Below, one piece after another: positions 39,204 through 48,912 of a stretch of 64,000 nt of DNA (positions are counted from its first letter, which is position 1; each line of letters begins with the position of its first letter). The notes beneath the pieces were generated by a model. It was not told the origin of the DNA. It searched no databases and saw only the letters and a program-made list of their open reading frames with translations. The position numbers and the translations under genes are program-made. The DNA is taken from positions 124,001 through 188,000 of the forward strand of contig NZ_JACXAA010000012.1 in assembly GCF_014699035.1 (NCBI RefSeq), given 5' to 3'. Origin of the DNA: Spirosoma validum (GTDB lineage Bacteria; Bacteroidota; Bacteroidia; Cytophagales; Spirosomataceae).

Positions 39204-39395
39204 TTAGAATGACTGATAAAATGCATTCAGTCCGTTCTCAAATACTAAATCAATTAACCCGACCAGTAGCGCAAAAATCAGCGATGCTACAAGTACCAGT
39301 GTAGAACTGGATTGGAGATCGCTGAATTTAGGCCAAGTCACGTTATGCTGAACTTCCTCCCAGGAGGCTTTCAGAAACGATACAAACTTGTCCAT
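39204..39395 (-). CDS. secE: preprotein translocase subunit SecE
   Basis: 63 residues with the single-helix short SecE form: amphipathic FLKASWEEVQHNVTWPKF, then one transmembrane helix (STLVLVASLIFALLVGLIDL). Stabilises SecY. It starts 13 bases after the encoded CCA end of tRNA-Trp. Confidence 0.95.
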   Translation of the reverse strand: MDKFVSFLKASWEEVQHNVTWPKFSDLQSSSTLVLVASLIFALLVGLIDLVFENGLNAFYQSF

Positions 39396-39408
39396 ATTTA
39401 ATAAGGAT

Positions 39409-39482
39409 TGGCACGGGTGGAGAGATTCGAACTCCCATCAACGGTTTTGGAGACCGCTATTCTACCCTTGAACTACACCCGT
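39409..39482 (-). tRNA. tRNA-Trp (CCA)
   Basis: Acceptor ACGGGTG/CACCCGT, anticodon loop TCTCCAAA giving anticodon CCA, T-loop GTTCGAATC. The discriminator G is followed by a genome-encoded CCA (39411-39409). Confidence 0.95.
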
Positions 39483-39542
39483 TTAGATAAATCCGAATCA
39501 GTATGCTTCTGAAACGGACTGCAAAAGTACGAAATAATCTCA

Positions 39543-39582
39543 AAAAACAAGTGCACTCCCGTAAAGAAATGCACTTGTTTTT
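39543..39582 (-). terminator. tuf terminator
   Basis: 13-bp stem (39543-39555 with 39570-39582), 14-base loop; on the minus strand it ends in TTGTTTTTTG. It lies 13 bases after the tuf stop and separates tuf from tRNA-Trp-secE. Confidence 0.88.
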
Positions 39583-39595
39583 GATTTACTACCTA

Positions 39596-40783
39596 TTAAT
39601 CAAGGATTTCTGTCACCTGACCAGCCCCTACGGTACGGCCACCTTCGCGGATAGCGAAACGGAGACCTTTTTCCATAGCGATTTTGTTGATCAGCGTTAC
39701 ATCGATCGTAATGTTGTCACCTGGCATCACCATTTCAACATTAGCAGGCAACATGATTTCGCCCGTTACGTCAGTGGTACGGAAATAGAACTGTGGACGG
39801 TACTTGTTGAAGAATGGGGTATGACGACCACCTTCTTCTTTCGACAGTACGTAAACCTCAGCTTTAAACTTCGAGTGTGGCTTAACCGAACCGGGTTTGC
39901 AAATAACCATACCACGACGGATATCGGCTTTCTCAATACCACGGAGCAGAAGACCTACGTTGTCACCGGCTTCACCACGGTCCAGAATTTTCCGGAACAT
40001 TTCAACACCCGTTACAACTGATTTCAGGTTTTCAGCACCCATGCCCAGGATTTCAACTGGTTCACCCGAGTTGATAACACCCCGTTCGATACGACCCGTT
40101 GCTACTGTACCACGACCCGTGATCGAGAATACGTCCTCTACCGGCATCAGGAACGGAAGATCCGTTTGACGAGGAGGTAGGGGGATGAAGCTATCAACGT
40201 TGTCCATCAGTTCTTCGATGGTTTTTACCCACTTGGCATCGCCGTTCAGACCACCAAGAGCCGAACCTTGAATAACAGGGATATTGTCGCCATCGAAATT
40301 GTAGAAGCTCAACAGCTCGCGGATTTCCATCTCAACAAGTTCGAGCAACTCAGGATCGTCAACCATGTCCACTTTGTTCATGAACACAACGAGCTGAGGT
40401 ACGCCAACCTGACGAGCAAGCAGGATGTGCTCACGAGTCTGTGGCATTGGTCCGTCCGTAGCCGCTACCACAAGGATAGCACCGTCCATCTGGGCAGCAC
40501 CCGTTACCATGTTTTTCACATAGTCAGCGTGGCCTGGGCAGTCAACGTGGGCGTAGTGACGATTCGCCGTTGCATACTCAACGTGCGATGTATTGATGGT
40601 GATACCCCGCTCTTTTTCTTCCGGAGCATTGTCAATCGATGAGAAATCCCGTACTGCGGCCAGACCCTTACCGGCCAGCACTTTCGTAATGGCAGCCGTA
40701 AGCGTCGTTTTACCGTGGTCAACGTGACCAATCGTACCGATGTTAACGTGCGGTTTCGAGCGGTCAAAATTCTCTTTTGCCAT
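39596..40783 (-). CDS. tuf: elongation factor Tu
   Basis: 395 residues. GTPase motifs GHVDHGKTT (19-27), DCPGHADY, NKVDMVDD and GSALGG; it ends GAGQVTEILD. Delivers aminoacyl-tRNA to the ribosome. Preceded by three tRNA genes, as in the tufB operon of E. coli. Confidence 0.98.
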   Translation of the reverse strand: MAKENFDRSKPHVNIGTIGHVDHGKTTLTAAITKVLAGKGLAAVRDFSSIDNAPEEKERGITINTSHVEYATANRHYAHVDCPGHADYVKNMVTGAAQMDGAILVVAATDGPMPQTREHILLARQVGVPQLVVFMNKVDMVDDPELLELVEMEIRELLSFYNFDGDNIPVIQGSALGGLNGDAKWVKTIEELMDNVDSFIPLPPRQTDLPFLMPVEDVFSITGRGTVATGRIERGVINSGEPVEILGMGAENLKSVVTGVEMFRKILDRGEAGDNVGLLLRGIEKADIRRGMVICKPGSVKPHSKFKAEVYVLSKEEGGRHTPFFNKYRPQFYFRTTDVTGEIMLPANVEMVMPGDNITIDVTLINKIAMEKGLRFAIREGGRTVGAGQVTEILD

Positions 40784-40925
40784 GTTTTTAAAACGCTATT
40801 GTGAACTGTTGTTTGTTATTGAATGAATTCGCTGTATTTCAATTAAACCCAGCGAAATCATCCCGTTTTGAGGTCTGACGCCATTTGGGCTTAAAACGTC
40901 AAAAAGACTCCGCAAAGAAGTCTTG

Positions 40926-40997
<72 letters not shown>

Positions 40998-41070
40998 TTG
41001 TTTTTAACAGTCACTAGTCGCCAGCAGCTATTCGTTAGAAAACGATACTGTTAACGACTAAGAACTACTG

Positions 41071-41143
41071 AGCGGAAGACGGGTCTCGAACCCGCAACCT
41101 ATAGCTTGGAAGGCTATCGCTCTACCAATTGAGCTACTTCCGC
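41071..41143 (-). tRNA. tRNA-Gly (TCC)
   Basis: Acceptor GCGGAAG/CTTCCGC, anticodon stem ATAGC/GCTAT with loop CTTCCAA and anticodon TCC. CCA is not encoded. Confidence 0.95.
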
Positions 41144-41235
41144 AAAAAAAGAAGTTTTAAAGTTGGACAATCAAAAAGTTGTAGCTGTATTAACATCCAC
41201 TAACTCTGCGACTGTAGAACTCTATAACTTCTTCT

Positions 41236-41318
41236 GTGGGGAGTGGAGGATTCGAACCTCCGAAGGCGTACGCCAGCAGATTTACAGTCTGATCCATTTG
41301 GCCACTCTGGAAACTCCC
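41236..41318 (-). tRNA. tRNA-Tyr (GTA)
   Basis: 83-base class II tRNA with a long variable arm, acceptor GGGGAGT/ACTCCCC, anticodon stem CAGAC/ATCTG region with anticodon GTA. First gene of the tRNA-tuf unit. Confidence 0.95.
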
Positions 41319-41369
41319 CAAAAAACCTTGTTAAAGAACATTTTCCGCCCCGTTTCCGGTTTGGAGTTG

Positions 41370-41399
41370 CAAAATTACATGTTTTTGCGGTGTTGTCAA
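41370..41399 (-). promoter_or_regulatory. promoter of the tRNA-Tyr-Gly-Thr-tuf unit
   Basis: On the minus strand GTTGAC with TTG at 41399-41397, a 19-base spacer and TAATTTTG at 41377-41370: a full match to the Bacteroidota consensus, 51 bases before the tRNA-Tyr 5' end. Confidence 0.78.
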
Positions 41400-41434
41400 C
41401 AGATGGTTTAAAAATAATTTGAATAAGCCCGTGG

Positions 41435-41977
41435 TTAACGTAGTAGTTCCGTTAGTTGCTTCCTATTTGGATACAGCATATCTGTGATACGCCACCGACC
41501 TGCCACCTGCTGAAGGTCAATCTTTATTTCCTCTGGCTTCCCTTTATTTTCGAACGTTACGTAAACAACTGCCCTCGTTCCCGCTACTGCAGCTGGCTCC
41601 ACCCACATTTTTTTAATAGCGTCATCTGGTGCATTAAAGAGGAGATTTGTTTTCGTACGATTCACTTTTCCTGAAGACTTTTGTGCATCGTTCCAGATAA
41701 GATCAGCGGTCGGTTTCGCAAAAAACTGATCGACTAATCCACGGTCTTTTTTCTCGCGAAATGGGTTTTCGGTCTTGTTATGTTCAAAATAAAGCGATCG
41801 TACTAACCGATCAGATGCTGAACGGGGCGCACCAGCCGCAGGGCGTTTCGCTAATAGAGCGGCACTGTCTACTGATGCTGTGGCGGTGGTTGAGGTTGTT
41901 TCGGTTTCCTGCTTCGGTTTGCTTTGGCAGGCTACCATGATTCCTAGTAGTCCTATAAAAAATTGCAGTCTAGGCAT
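41435..41977 (-). CDS. uncharacterised lipoprotein, DUF3828-like
   Basis: 180 residues. Lipoprotein signal MPRLQFFIGLLGIMVAC with Cys17, then a T/S/A-rich linker (about 20-45) and a globular domain ending VAGRWRITDMLYPN, which resembles DUF3828/NTF2-like periplasmic domains. The strand pattern AVVYVTFENKGKPEEIKIDL fits. Function unknown. Downstream of the M13 gene on the same strand but behind a hairpin. Confidence 0.6.
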   Translation of the reverse strand: MPRLQFFIGLLGIMVACQSKPKQETETTSTTATASVDSAALLAKRPAAGAPRSASDRLVRSLYFEHNKTENPFREKKDRGLVDQFFAKPTADLIWNDAQKSSGKVNRTKTNLLFNAPDDAIKKMWVEPAAVAGTRAVVYVTFENKGKPEEIKIDLQQVAGRWRITDMLYPNRKQLTELLR

Positions 41978-41979
41978 AG

Positions 41980-42049
41980 TAAAATGTTTAGGGCTAAAAG
42001 TTTCAGGGTTTCTGTTCCTACCTAAAAACGTTTAGCCCTAAATGTTTTA
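41980..42049 (-). terminator. 24-nt imperfect hairpin after the M13 peptidase gene
   Basis: Arms 41980-42003 and 42026-42049 pair with three mismatches around the core TTTAGGGCTAAA; 22-base loop. It begins 7 bases after the M13 stop codon. Confidence 0.7.
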
Positions 42050-42056
42050 TCGCTCT

Positions 42057-44078
42057 TTACCAGACTTTAATACGGTCTTCCGGTTTTTTATACATCTTGT
42101 CGCCAGGCTGTACATTAAAGGCTTGATACCAGGCATTGATGTTCGATAAGGGGCCATTACAGCGATAAAGGCCCGGCGCGTGAGGGTCAACCATAATCAA
42201 CTGTGCCTGTGTTTCTGGTAAGACGTTAATCCGCCAGACTTGCGCCCACGACAGGAAAAACCGCTGATCGGGTGTAAAGCCGTCGATTGTGCTTTTCTTA
42301 CCGGTCGCTTTGCCCTGAGGTGTCTTTTTAAAAGCGTCATAGGCAATGGCCAATCCACCCAGATCAGCCAGGTTTTCGCCGAGCGTCAACTGTCCGTTAA
42401 CTTTAATGGAATCAAGAACTTTAAACCCAAAGAACTGCTCTTTGACCTGATCGGCCCGCTTTTTAAAATTGTCAGCGTCTGTCTTGGTCCACCAATCGCG
42501 TAACGTACCGTCTGCATCGTACTGACGACCCGAATCATCGAAACCATGCGTCATTTCGTGGCCTATTACGGCACCTATACCGCCATAGTTGATGGCATCA
42601 TCGGCCTCAAAGTCGAAGAAGGGGAATTGCAGAATGGCGGCAGGGAAAGCGATTTCGTTGTTGACGGGGTTATAGTAAGCGTTCACCGTTGGCGGAGTCA
42701 TCCCCCATTCTGTTTTATCAACCGGCTTACCGAGCCTATTGATCATGTAGTTGTACTGCCATTTGCCAGCGGATTGCACATTATCGTAAAAACTATTACG
42801 GGCAATCGTAACGCCCTCATAACTTTTCCATTTATCGGGATAAGCAATTTTACGTTTGAAGGCTACTAGTTTAGTTAAAGCTTTCTTCTTGGTGTCTTCG
42901 CTCATCCAGTCGAGGTTTTTAATATGCTCTTTATAGGATGTTTCAAGATTATCTACAAGGGTAAGCATGCGCTGCTTGGCTTCAGGCTTGAAGTATTTCT
43001 GAACGTAAAGTTGTCCCAGTAAATCACCAAGTGTGCCATCAATCAAACCACTTACGCGCTGCCAGCGGGGCGTTTGTTCTTTCTGACCGCTTAATACTTT
43101 CGAAAAAGCGAAATTCTGCTTCACGAACGCATCGCTGAGGTAAGGAGCCGCGCCTTTAAGAATGTTCCACCGCATATACGTACGCAGGTCCTCAATGGGC
43201 GTATCTGCAACCAGGCTATCGAGCGAGCGGAAGAACGCCGGGTTTTGCACCAATACGGTATCCTGCCCTTTTGCACTATATTTTAACAACTGATCGGCCC
43301 AGTCAATGCCGGGAGTTTGCTTGCTGAAATCGGCTACAGCAAATTTATTGTACGTTTTGTAGGGATCTCGTAGATCAACACGAGGCATTTGCGCCTTTGC
43401 CAATGCCGTTTCAATACGCATAACCACATCGGCATCCTGTGAAGCCTGGGTTGGTTCCTCCCCAATCAGGGTAAACATTTTTGTCAGATTATCAGCGTAC
43501 GCATCACGGATTTTCTGACTACGTGGGTCGTTTTTGAGGTAATAATCACGGTCAGGCAAGGTTGTACCGCCCTGACTAAATTGCGGCAGATACTTCGATA
43601 CGTTCTTACGATCCTGCGCCACAAAAAACCCAAATAACATCCCATTACTCTGGGTGCGCTGATAAGCGAGTTCGTCGAGGAAAGAGGGTTTATTATTGAC
43701 TTTATCAATCCGTGCAAGATCTGGTTTGATCGGATCGAAACCTAGCTTTTCGATAGTTAGGCTATCCATGCCACTCACGTAATAATCGCCAACCATCTGA
43801 TATAGCCGCCCTTTTGTCGTCGTTTTTGAGGCCTCTTCGAGCAAAGATTTCATGGCATCGAGACTCTTCTCCCGCAATTCATTAAAACTCCCCCAGGAGG
43901 TTTTCGAAGCCGGAATAGCATTCTTTTTAAGCCAATTACCGTTAGCGTACTGGTAAAAATTATCGCCGGGCTTCACGGACATATCCATGTTTTGCGGATC
44001 GATGAATTTGCGGGAGTCGGCAGCCATAAAACCGATCGCCACAATCGCCACGAAAAGAAAAGCCACTTGCTTATTCAT
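42057..44078 (-). CDS. M13 family metalloendopeptidase (neprilysin/PepO type)
   Basis: 673 residues with an N-terminal signal peptide (MNKQVAFLFVAIVAIGFMAA). M13 motifs: VNAYYNP (substrate strand), HEMTH at 507-511 (zinc ligands and catalytic Glu), ENLADLGGLAIAY (third ligand Glu) and near the end NAWYQAFNV. A periplasmic endopeptidase for short peptides. Confidence 0.94.
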   Translation of the reverse strand: MNKQVAFLFVAIVAIGFMAADSRKFIDPQNMDMSVKPGDNFYQYANGNWLKKNAIPASKTSWGSFNELREKSLDAMKSLLEEASKTTTKGRLYQMVGDYYVSGMDSLTIEKLGFDPIKPDLARIDKVNNKPSFLDELAYQRTQSNGMLFGFFVAQDRKNVSKYLPQFSQGGTTLPDRDYYLKNDPRSQKIRDAYADNLTKMFTLIGEEPTQASQDADVVMRIETALAKAQMPRVDLRDPYKTYNKFAVADFSKQTPGIDWADQLLKYSAKGQDTVLVQNPAFFRSLDSLVADTPIEDLRTYMRWNILKGAAPYLSDAFVKQNFAFSKVLSGQKEQTPRWQRVSGLIDGTLGDLLGQLYVQKYFKPEAKQRMLTLVDNLETSYKEHIKNLDWMSEDTKKKALTKLVAFKRKIAYPDKWKSYEGVTIARNSFYDNVQSAGKWQYNYMINRLGKPVDKTEWGMTPPTVNAYYNPVNNEIAFPAAILQFPFFDFEADDAINYGGIGAVIGHEMTHGFDDSGRQYDADGTLRDWWTKTDADNFKKRADQVKEQFFGFKVLDSIKVNGQLTLGENLADLGGLAIAYDAFKKTPQGKATGKKSTIDGFTPDQRFFLSWAQVWRINVLPETQAQLIMVDPHAPGLYRCNGPLSNINAWYQAFNVQPGDKMYKKPEDRIKVW

Positions 44079-44113
44079 ATACTTTCAAATTGGAGTTGAT
44101 GAAAGGTACAAAA

Positions 44114-44212
44114 ATACGTAACGCGGGTGGAAACCTACGCTCGTTGGCTATATGATTAGCAACTATTGAGCGTAGGTTTCCACCGCAACGGCGGACCGTC
44201 CGCGTTACGTAT
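44114..44212. repeat. long interrupted inverted repeat
   Basis: Outer arms 44114-44126 / 44200-44212 (13 bp) and inner arms 44126-44142 / 44168-44184 (17 bp) are perfect. The right side carries 15 extra bases (44185-44199) containing GGCGGACCG. It lies 7 bases after the stop of the thioredoxin-like gene and upstream of the M13 gene. Looks like a degenerate REP/MITE-type palindrome. Confidence 0.8.
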
Positions 44213-44219
44213 GAGTCCG

Positions 44220-44813
44220 TTATTTACTGGCCGCCAACGAGGTTTGATACGATTTGACATACGTACCGGCCTTATATCGATCAAATGGCTCTTTTTGGTG
44301 ATAATCATTACCAAAGTACGTAATGATCTGATGGAATGTGCGAGCATCCAGATACCCACCTATCGGCTGAATGAGGTTAAATTTCTCATCCAGAAACACC
44401 GTAGTCGGGTAACCCATCTGATTTTTCAGCAAGGCTGCAGCCAGTTCGTGTACGCCATGGCTGCCTCCGCTAATGTATTTGAACGTCTGTTTACCTAATG
44501 TCACGTCCGCCGTTTGCTCAGCGTTAAAGCGAACGGGATAAAAATTCTCGTTGACATAATCGACAATGGCAGGCTGCGAAAAAGTTTTGCGGTCCATGAC
44601 TTTACACCAGCCGCACCAGTCGGTATACACATCGACTACAAATTTCTTGGGCTTTTTCTGAGTCAGGGCGTAAGCCTGTTGGATCGTTAGCCAGTTGATG
44701 TGCTTCCCTTCACCACTCGGTTTACTCACAAGTTGTTCGGTAGGCAACGTAGTACGAAATGCACTAATAGTTAGCAGGACAAAAGCAGCGAAAAAGACAA
44801 GCAGACGATTCAT
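44220..44813 (-). CDS. periplasmic thioredoxin-fold protein
   Basis: 197 residues, signal peptide (MNRLLVFFAAFVLLTISAF). Thioredoxin fold with active-site DWCGWCK (near residues 69-75), the cis-Pro loop MGYPTTVFLDE and a C-terminal helix. The WCGWC site suits a DUF255/SoxW-like thiol reductase rather than classical WCGPC thioredoxin. Probably reduces or isomerises exported protein disulfides. Confidence 0.85.
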   Translation of the reverse strand: MNRLLVFFAAFVLLTISAFRTTLPTEQLVSKPSGEGKHINWLTIQQAYALTQKKPKKFVVDVYTDWCGWCKVMDRKTFSQPAIVDYVNENFYPVRFNAEQTADVTLGKQTFKYISGGSHGVHELAAALLKNQMGYPTTVFLDEKFNLIQPIGGYLDARTFHQIITYFGNDYHQKEPFDRYKAGTYVKSYQTSLAASK

Positions 44814-44921
44814 AGTTGATCAGGTCGTTGAAGCAGTTACGTTTACTTAATAACGATCGATCAGTAATAAAATTAGCACAACGCGCCTAGAGTAAAGATT
44901 AAAATATCGTGCCTTGATAAC

Positions 44922-45590
44922 TCATCTCTTGACTGCCCTTAGTATGTCTCGTTTATGTAGTGGACCGGGGTGTTTTTCGACGGTTAAGCCTGCTGCCCGC
45001 ATGTTACGTTGCACATAGCTTCTCGAACAATACGTCGTCAGTATGCCGCCGGGCAGTAATAAGTTGGCCAACTGCTCAAATATTTCCGGTTCCCAAAGTT
45101 CAGGCTGGGCGGTTGGCGCAAAGGCATCGTAATAAATCAGGTGAAATCGGCTGGACGTTTGCAGATTCTGTAATTGTTCTTCAAGCTTGGTTAATCTGAT
45201 ATACGTCGTTAGATCAACTGGCTCATTCCAGGGAGATTCATGTAAGGATGGCAAATAATTTGTCCCGAACAAGTCATCATAATTCAGCAAGCGGGCTTCA
45301 TCAGACGGCAACGGATAGGCCTCAATGGCAACGTAATTAATCCTGCGTTTGTGGCGTTCCGCTTCCCGGGCAGTTAGTAACGCGTTTAGCCCCGTACCAA
45401 ACCCCATTTCAAAAATACACAGCTCCTGATCATCGAACATTTCGAATGCCGCGAACAAGCCTAATTCTATGTATACCCGTTGCGATTCCTGATAAGCTCC
45501 GTGAACAGAGTGGTAGGTTTTATCGAGAATCTGGTTGATGGCCGTGTGTGATCCATCAGCTGTTATCATCAGACGAACGTCTGCTTTCAT
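44922..45590 (-). CDS. mnmD: tRNA 5-methylaminomethyl-2-thiouridine methyltransferase
   Basis: 222 residues. SAM-binding FEMGFGTGLNALLTA (near 60-74), acidic loop VAIEAYPL, DAFAP near 140 and GGILTTYCSRSYVQRNM. It carries out the final methylation of mnm5s2U34 in tRNAs. It corresponds to the methyltransferase half of E. coli MnmC; the FAD-dependent half is absent, the normal state in this phylum. M8 is an alternative start. Confidence 0.85.
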   Translation of the reverse strand: MKADVRLMITADGSHTAINQILDKTYHSVHGAYQESQRVYIELGLFAAFEMFDDQELCIFEMGFGTGLNALLTAREAERHKRRINYVAIEAYPLPSDEARLLNYDDLFGTNYLPSLHESPWNEPVDLTTYIRLTKLEEQLQNLQTSSRFHLIYYDAFAPTAQPELWEPEIFEQLANLLLPGGILTTYCSRSYVQRNMRAAGLTVEKHPGPLHKRDILRAVKR

Positions 45591-45609
45591 AATCTATCAG
45601 TTTTTGGGC

Positions 45610-45617
45610 TATTTTTG
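45610..45617 (+). promoter_or_regulatory. candidate -7 box for the DUF4293 gene
   Basis: TATTTTTG matches TAnnTTTG, 78 bases before the ATG at 45695; no good -33 match. Confidence 0.35.
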
Positions 45618-45694
45618 CCACTCAGTTCACTATATGATGACGTACGTACCGACTCAATCATATAAGTGAGAAGTATTCATTATTCATTAAAACA

Positions 45695-46168
45695 ATGATC
45701 CAACGAGTTCAAACAATATTTTTGTTTCTTATTACCCTCGCCATGGGGGTTGCCCTGACGACACCGATCTGGGAAAAAGCCGGAGCAAAATCTCCGGAGA
45801 TGGCCCATCTAACAGCCCTTCAATACAGTCAGCAGGAAGGAATCACTACGTATGCCAATACAGTCTGGTATTTAGCGTTACTCATTGCTTTAGTGGGTTT
45901 GGTGGCACTTTATGCGATTTTTCAGTACCGTAACCGATTGACACAAACGGCGTTATGCGCGGTTAATGCGCTGATGTTAACGGCAGTCATGGGTATTACG
46001 CTATACCGGACACTGTATGAAGGCAAAAAATACGGTGATCCTGCTGATCAGGGTACCTTTCTAACCGGTTTTTACGCCATTATCGCAGCCTTAGTGTTTA
46101 ACGCGCTGGCAAACCGGTTTATTCGTCGCGATGAGAAACTAGTCCGAGGTTCCGATCGATTACGATAG
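45695..46168 (+). CDS. DUF4293 membrane protein
   Basis: 157 residues with four transmembrane helices; N-terminus MIQRVQTIFLFLITLAMG is diagnostic of DUF4293, a Bacteroidota-specific family of unknown function. Divergent from mnmD; ends at a terminator. Confidence 0.9.
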   Translation: MIQRVQTIFLFLITLAMGVALTTPIWEKAGAKSPEMAHLTALQYSQQEGITTYANTVWYLALLIALVGLVALYAIFQYRNRLTQTALCAVNALMLTAVMGITLYRTLYEGKKYGDPADQGTFLTGFYAIIAALVFNALANRFIRRDEKLVRGSDRLR

Positions 46169-46186
46169 ATATCTTGGCTTGAATGT

Positions 46187-46231
46187 ATCCGGCAGGTTAG
46201 TCAATTGATCGATAAACTTGCCGGATTTTTT
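46187..46231 (+). terminator. rho-independent terminator
   Basis: 12-bp stem with one G/T wobble (46187-46198 with 46215-46226), followed by TTTTTATG. Confidence 0.85.
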
Positions 46232-46302
46232 ATGCCCTTTTGTTAACGTGCGTTTGTAATGGCTTTCCACGTATCTTGAATCTTAATACTACCTCTGCCA
46301 AC

Positions 46303-48798
46303 ATGAAAAAACAGTTATTTACACTTCTCTACGTCGTATTTGGCACAATTTGCCAACTCAAAGCGCAAACACCGAGCGGACCGGTTTCCACGAGCAGTAT
46401 TACTACGTTTACGAATGGCATGGAGCGTAATCCAGGCTTCATGACGTATTACTGGGACGCAAAAAAAGGAAAAGTCTGGCTTGAAATCAGTACGTTCGAT
46501 ACCGAGTTTCTGTATTATCCAACCTTAGCGCAGGGTGTTGGCTCCAACGACATTGGGCTGGACCGTGGACGCCTAGGGCAGGAGCATATTGTGAAATTCC
46601 AGCGTAGCGGCCCAAAAGTGCTGCTTATTGAACCTAACTATGCTTACCGGGCAATCAGCAACGATCCGCTTGAACGCCGGGCAGTTGAAGAATCGTTTGC
46701 CAAATCCGTTCATGCCGGATTCGACGTAGTAGCCGAAGAGAGTGGAAAAGTTCTTGTGGATTTGACGCCGTTTCTCATGCAGGATGCCGTTGGTGCTGTG
46801 CAGGCCATCATGCGAACCAAGCAAGGTGCGTTTAAATTCGATCCGACACGTAGTGCCATGTACCTGCCCCATACAAAAGCATTCCCGCAAAATACCGAGT
46901 TCGAGACCATCATTACGCTGACAGGTGAGAATCCTGGGGCTTTTCTACGCGAGGTTGTACCTACTCCTACCGCCGTTACGGTCCATCAGCATCATTCCTT
47001 CGTGCAGTTGCCGGATAACAATTACAAGCCCCGAGTTTTTGACCCACGTATCGGTTACGGTGGTATTGAGTATTTTGATTACGCTACGCCGGTTAGTCAG
47101 CCGATTATGAAACGGTATATTTCCCGCCATCGGCTGGAGAAAAAAGATCCTTCAGCAAAAGTCAGTGAGGCAGTCAAACCAATTATCTACTACGTCGATC
47201 CGGGTACGCCAGAACCCATTCGCTCGGCACTGATGGAAGGAACCGCCTGGTGGAATCAGGCCTTCGAAGCGGCTGGCTATAAAAATGCGTTTCAGGTTAA
47301 ACTGCTCCCCGCAGATGCTGACCCTATGGATGTCCGTTACAACCTGGTTCAGTGGGTACACCGGTCAACGCGGGGCTGGAGTTACGGCGGTAGTATCAGC
47401 GATCCACGTACGGGTGAGATCATCAAAGGAAAAGTAACCCTCGGTTCGTTACGTGTCCGGCAGGATTATCTGATTGCTCAGGGTTTGGTAGGTGATTATT
47501 CCGGGGCAACCAATCCGTCGTCCGATCCAATGATGCAGATGTCCATCGACCGGCTTCGGCAATTGGCAGCCCATGAAGTCGGGCATACCTTGGGCTTACC
47601 ACATAACTACATTGCCAGTACTCAGGGTGGTTCACCCTTTGGTCGGGCTTCGGTCATGGATTACCCAACGATGGTGGCTAAAATAAAAGGCGCCACCAGT
47701 ATCGATCTATCGGATGCGTACGCGAAAGGCATTGGTGAGTACGATAAATGGAGTATTCGCTACGGCTATGAGCAGTTTCCCGGCAACACCAATGAGAAAC
47801 AGGCGCTTGACAAAATAGTCAACGATATGCACAAAACCGGCTTGACTTTCCTGACGGATCAGGATGCCCGACCCGAAGGCTCGGCTCACCCCGGTACGCA
47901 TTTGTGGGATAACGGGGCTAATGCCGTCAATGAATTAAAACGCGTATCAGACGTTCGGAAAATTGCGCTGACCAGCTTTACAGACAAAAAAATTCCGAGC
48001 GGAACGCCAATGGCCATGCTTGAAGAAGTGCTCGTGCCGATGTATATGTTCCATAGGTATCAGGTGGAAGCCGCTGCGAAAGTTGTGGCTGGGCAAACGT
48101 ATACGAACGCATTACGGGGTGATGGTCAGCCCGTTGTCTCGACGGTTCCTGTTCAAGAGCAGAAACGTGCGCTGGATGCTCTATTAGCTACCATTGACCC
48201 TTCTTTCCTGGCGCTTCCTAAGTCTACAGTCGCCATGATCCCTCCCCGTCCGTTCCGGTACGACCCAAATTTACGCGAGGTTTTCAAACGTCGTACGGGT
48301 ATTACGTTCGATGCCATGGCAGCGCCCGAAGCGGCAGCGGGCATGACGCTACAAATGCTCTTTAACGGGGAGCGTGTAAGTCGACTGGTGATACAATCAG
48401 CCCTCGATCCGGGTCAACTTAGTCTGGAAGACATGCTCGACCAACTGCTGTCCGCTACGTGGTACAAAGCCGATCCCACGGATAGTTATGAAGCCGAAGT
48501 AAAACGTCAGACAGACAAGCTATTGCTACAAAAGTTGATCGATCTGGCAAATAATCAGGACGTAACATCACAGGCGCGGGCGATAGCTGGCTTAAAATTG
48601 AATCAGTTAAAAGGTAAGCTTAATGCAACCGCTTCTAACTCCAAAGCGGCTGCTCATCAGTTTTTTGCGCTTGAGCAGATTCGTCGGGCGGATGATAATG
48701 TCGCCGACGTTCGTCCGACCAGTGCCCAAACGCCACCCGATGGAATGCCAATAGATACCGGTCAGGAATGGCTGGCTCCAGCCTGCGACTGGCGTTAA
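46303..48798 (+). CDS. zinc-dependent metzincin-type metalloprotease (DUF5117/DUF4953 type)
   Basis: 831 residues from ATG 46303 (MKKQLFTLLYVVFGTICQLK, signal peptide ending KAQ); the frame is open 21 codons upstream. An N-terminal beta-rich DUF5117-like domain (KGKVWLEISTFDTEFLY) precedes the catalytic domain with HEVGHTLGLPH at 424-434 and the Met-turn SVMDYP. The three histidines and the Met-turn place it with the metzincins. Exported; family members in Bacteroidota are poorly characterised. Confidence 0.9.
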   Translation: MKKQLFTLLYVVFGTICQLKAQTPSGPVSTSSITTFTNGMERNPGFMTYYWDAKKGKVWLEISTFDTEFLYYPTLAQGVGSNDIGLDRGRLGQEHIVKFQRSGPKVLLIEPNYAYRAISNDPLERRAVEESFAKSVHAGFDVVAEESGKVLVDLTPFLMQDAVGAVQAIMRTKQGAFKFDPTRSAMYLPHTKAFPQNTEFETIITLTGENPGAFLREVVPTPTAVTVHQHHSFVQLPDNNYKPRVFDPRIGYGGIEYFDYATPVSQPIMKRYISRHRLEKKDPSAKVSEAVKPIIYYVDPGTPEPIRSALMEGTAWWNQAFEAAGYKNAFQVKLLPADADPMDVRYNLVQWVHRSTRGWSYGGSISDPRTGEIIKGKVTLGSLRVRQDYLIAQGLVGDYSGATNPSSDPMMQMSIDRLRQLAAHEVGHTLGLPHNYIASTQGGSPFGRASVMDYPTMVAKIKGATSIDLSDAYAKGIGEYDKWSIRYGYEQFPGNTNEKQALDKIVNDMHKTGLTFLTDQDARPEGSAHPGTHLWDNGANAVNELKRVSDVRKIALTSFTDKKIPSGTPMAMLEEVLVPMYMFHRYQVEAAAKVVAGQTYTNALRGDGQPVVSTVPVQEQKRALDALLATIDPSFLALPKSTVAMIPPRPFRYDPNLREVFKRRTGITFDAMAAPEAAAGMTLQMLFNGERVSRLVIQSALDPGQLSLEDMLDQLLSATWYKADPTDSYEAEVKRQTDKLLLQKLIDLANNQDVTSQARAIAGLKLNQLKGKLNATASNSKAAAHQFFALEQIRRADDNVADVRPTSAQTPPDGMPIDTGQEWLAPACDWR

Positions 48799-48850
48799 TC
48801 TAATTTTGAACTTACGCTACATTCATTCTGATCTTCTTTTAACTCAATTT

Positions 48851-48885
48851 AAAAACGCGTGGCCTAACTTTGGTCGCGCGTTTTT
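48851..48885 (+). terminator. terminator
   Basis: AAAAACGCG (48851-48859) pairs with CGCGTTTTT (48877-48885); 17-base loop, T run built into the stem. Confidence 0.75.
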
Positions 48886-48912
48886 AGGTAAGAATTATCA
48901 GACTGACCTGTT

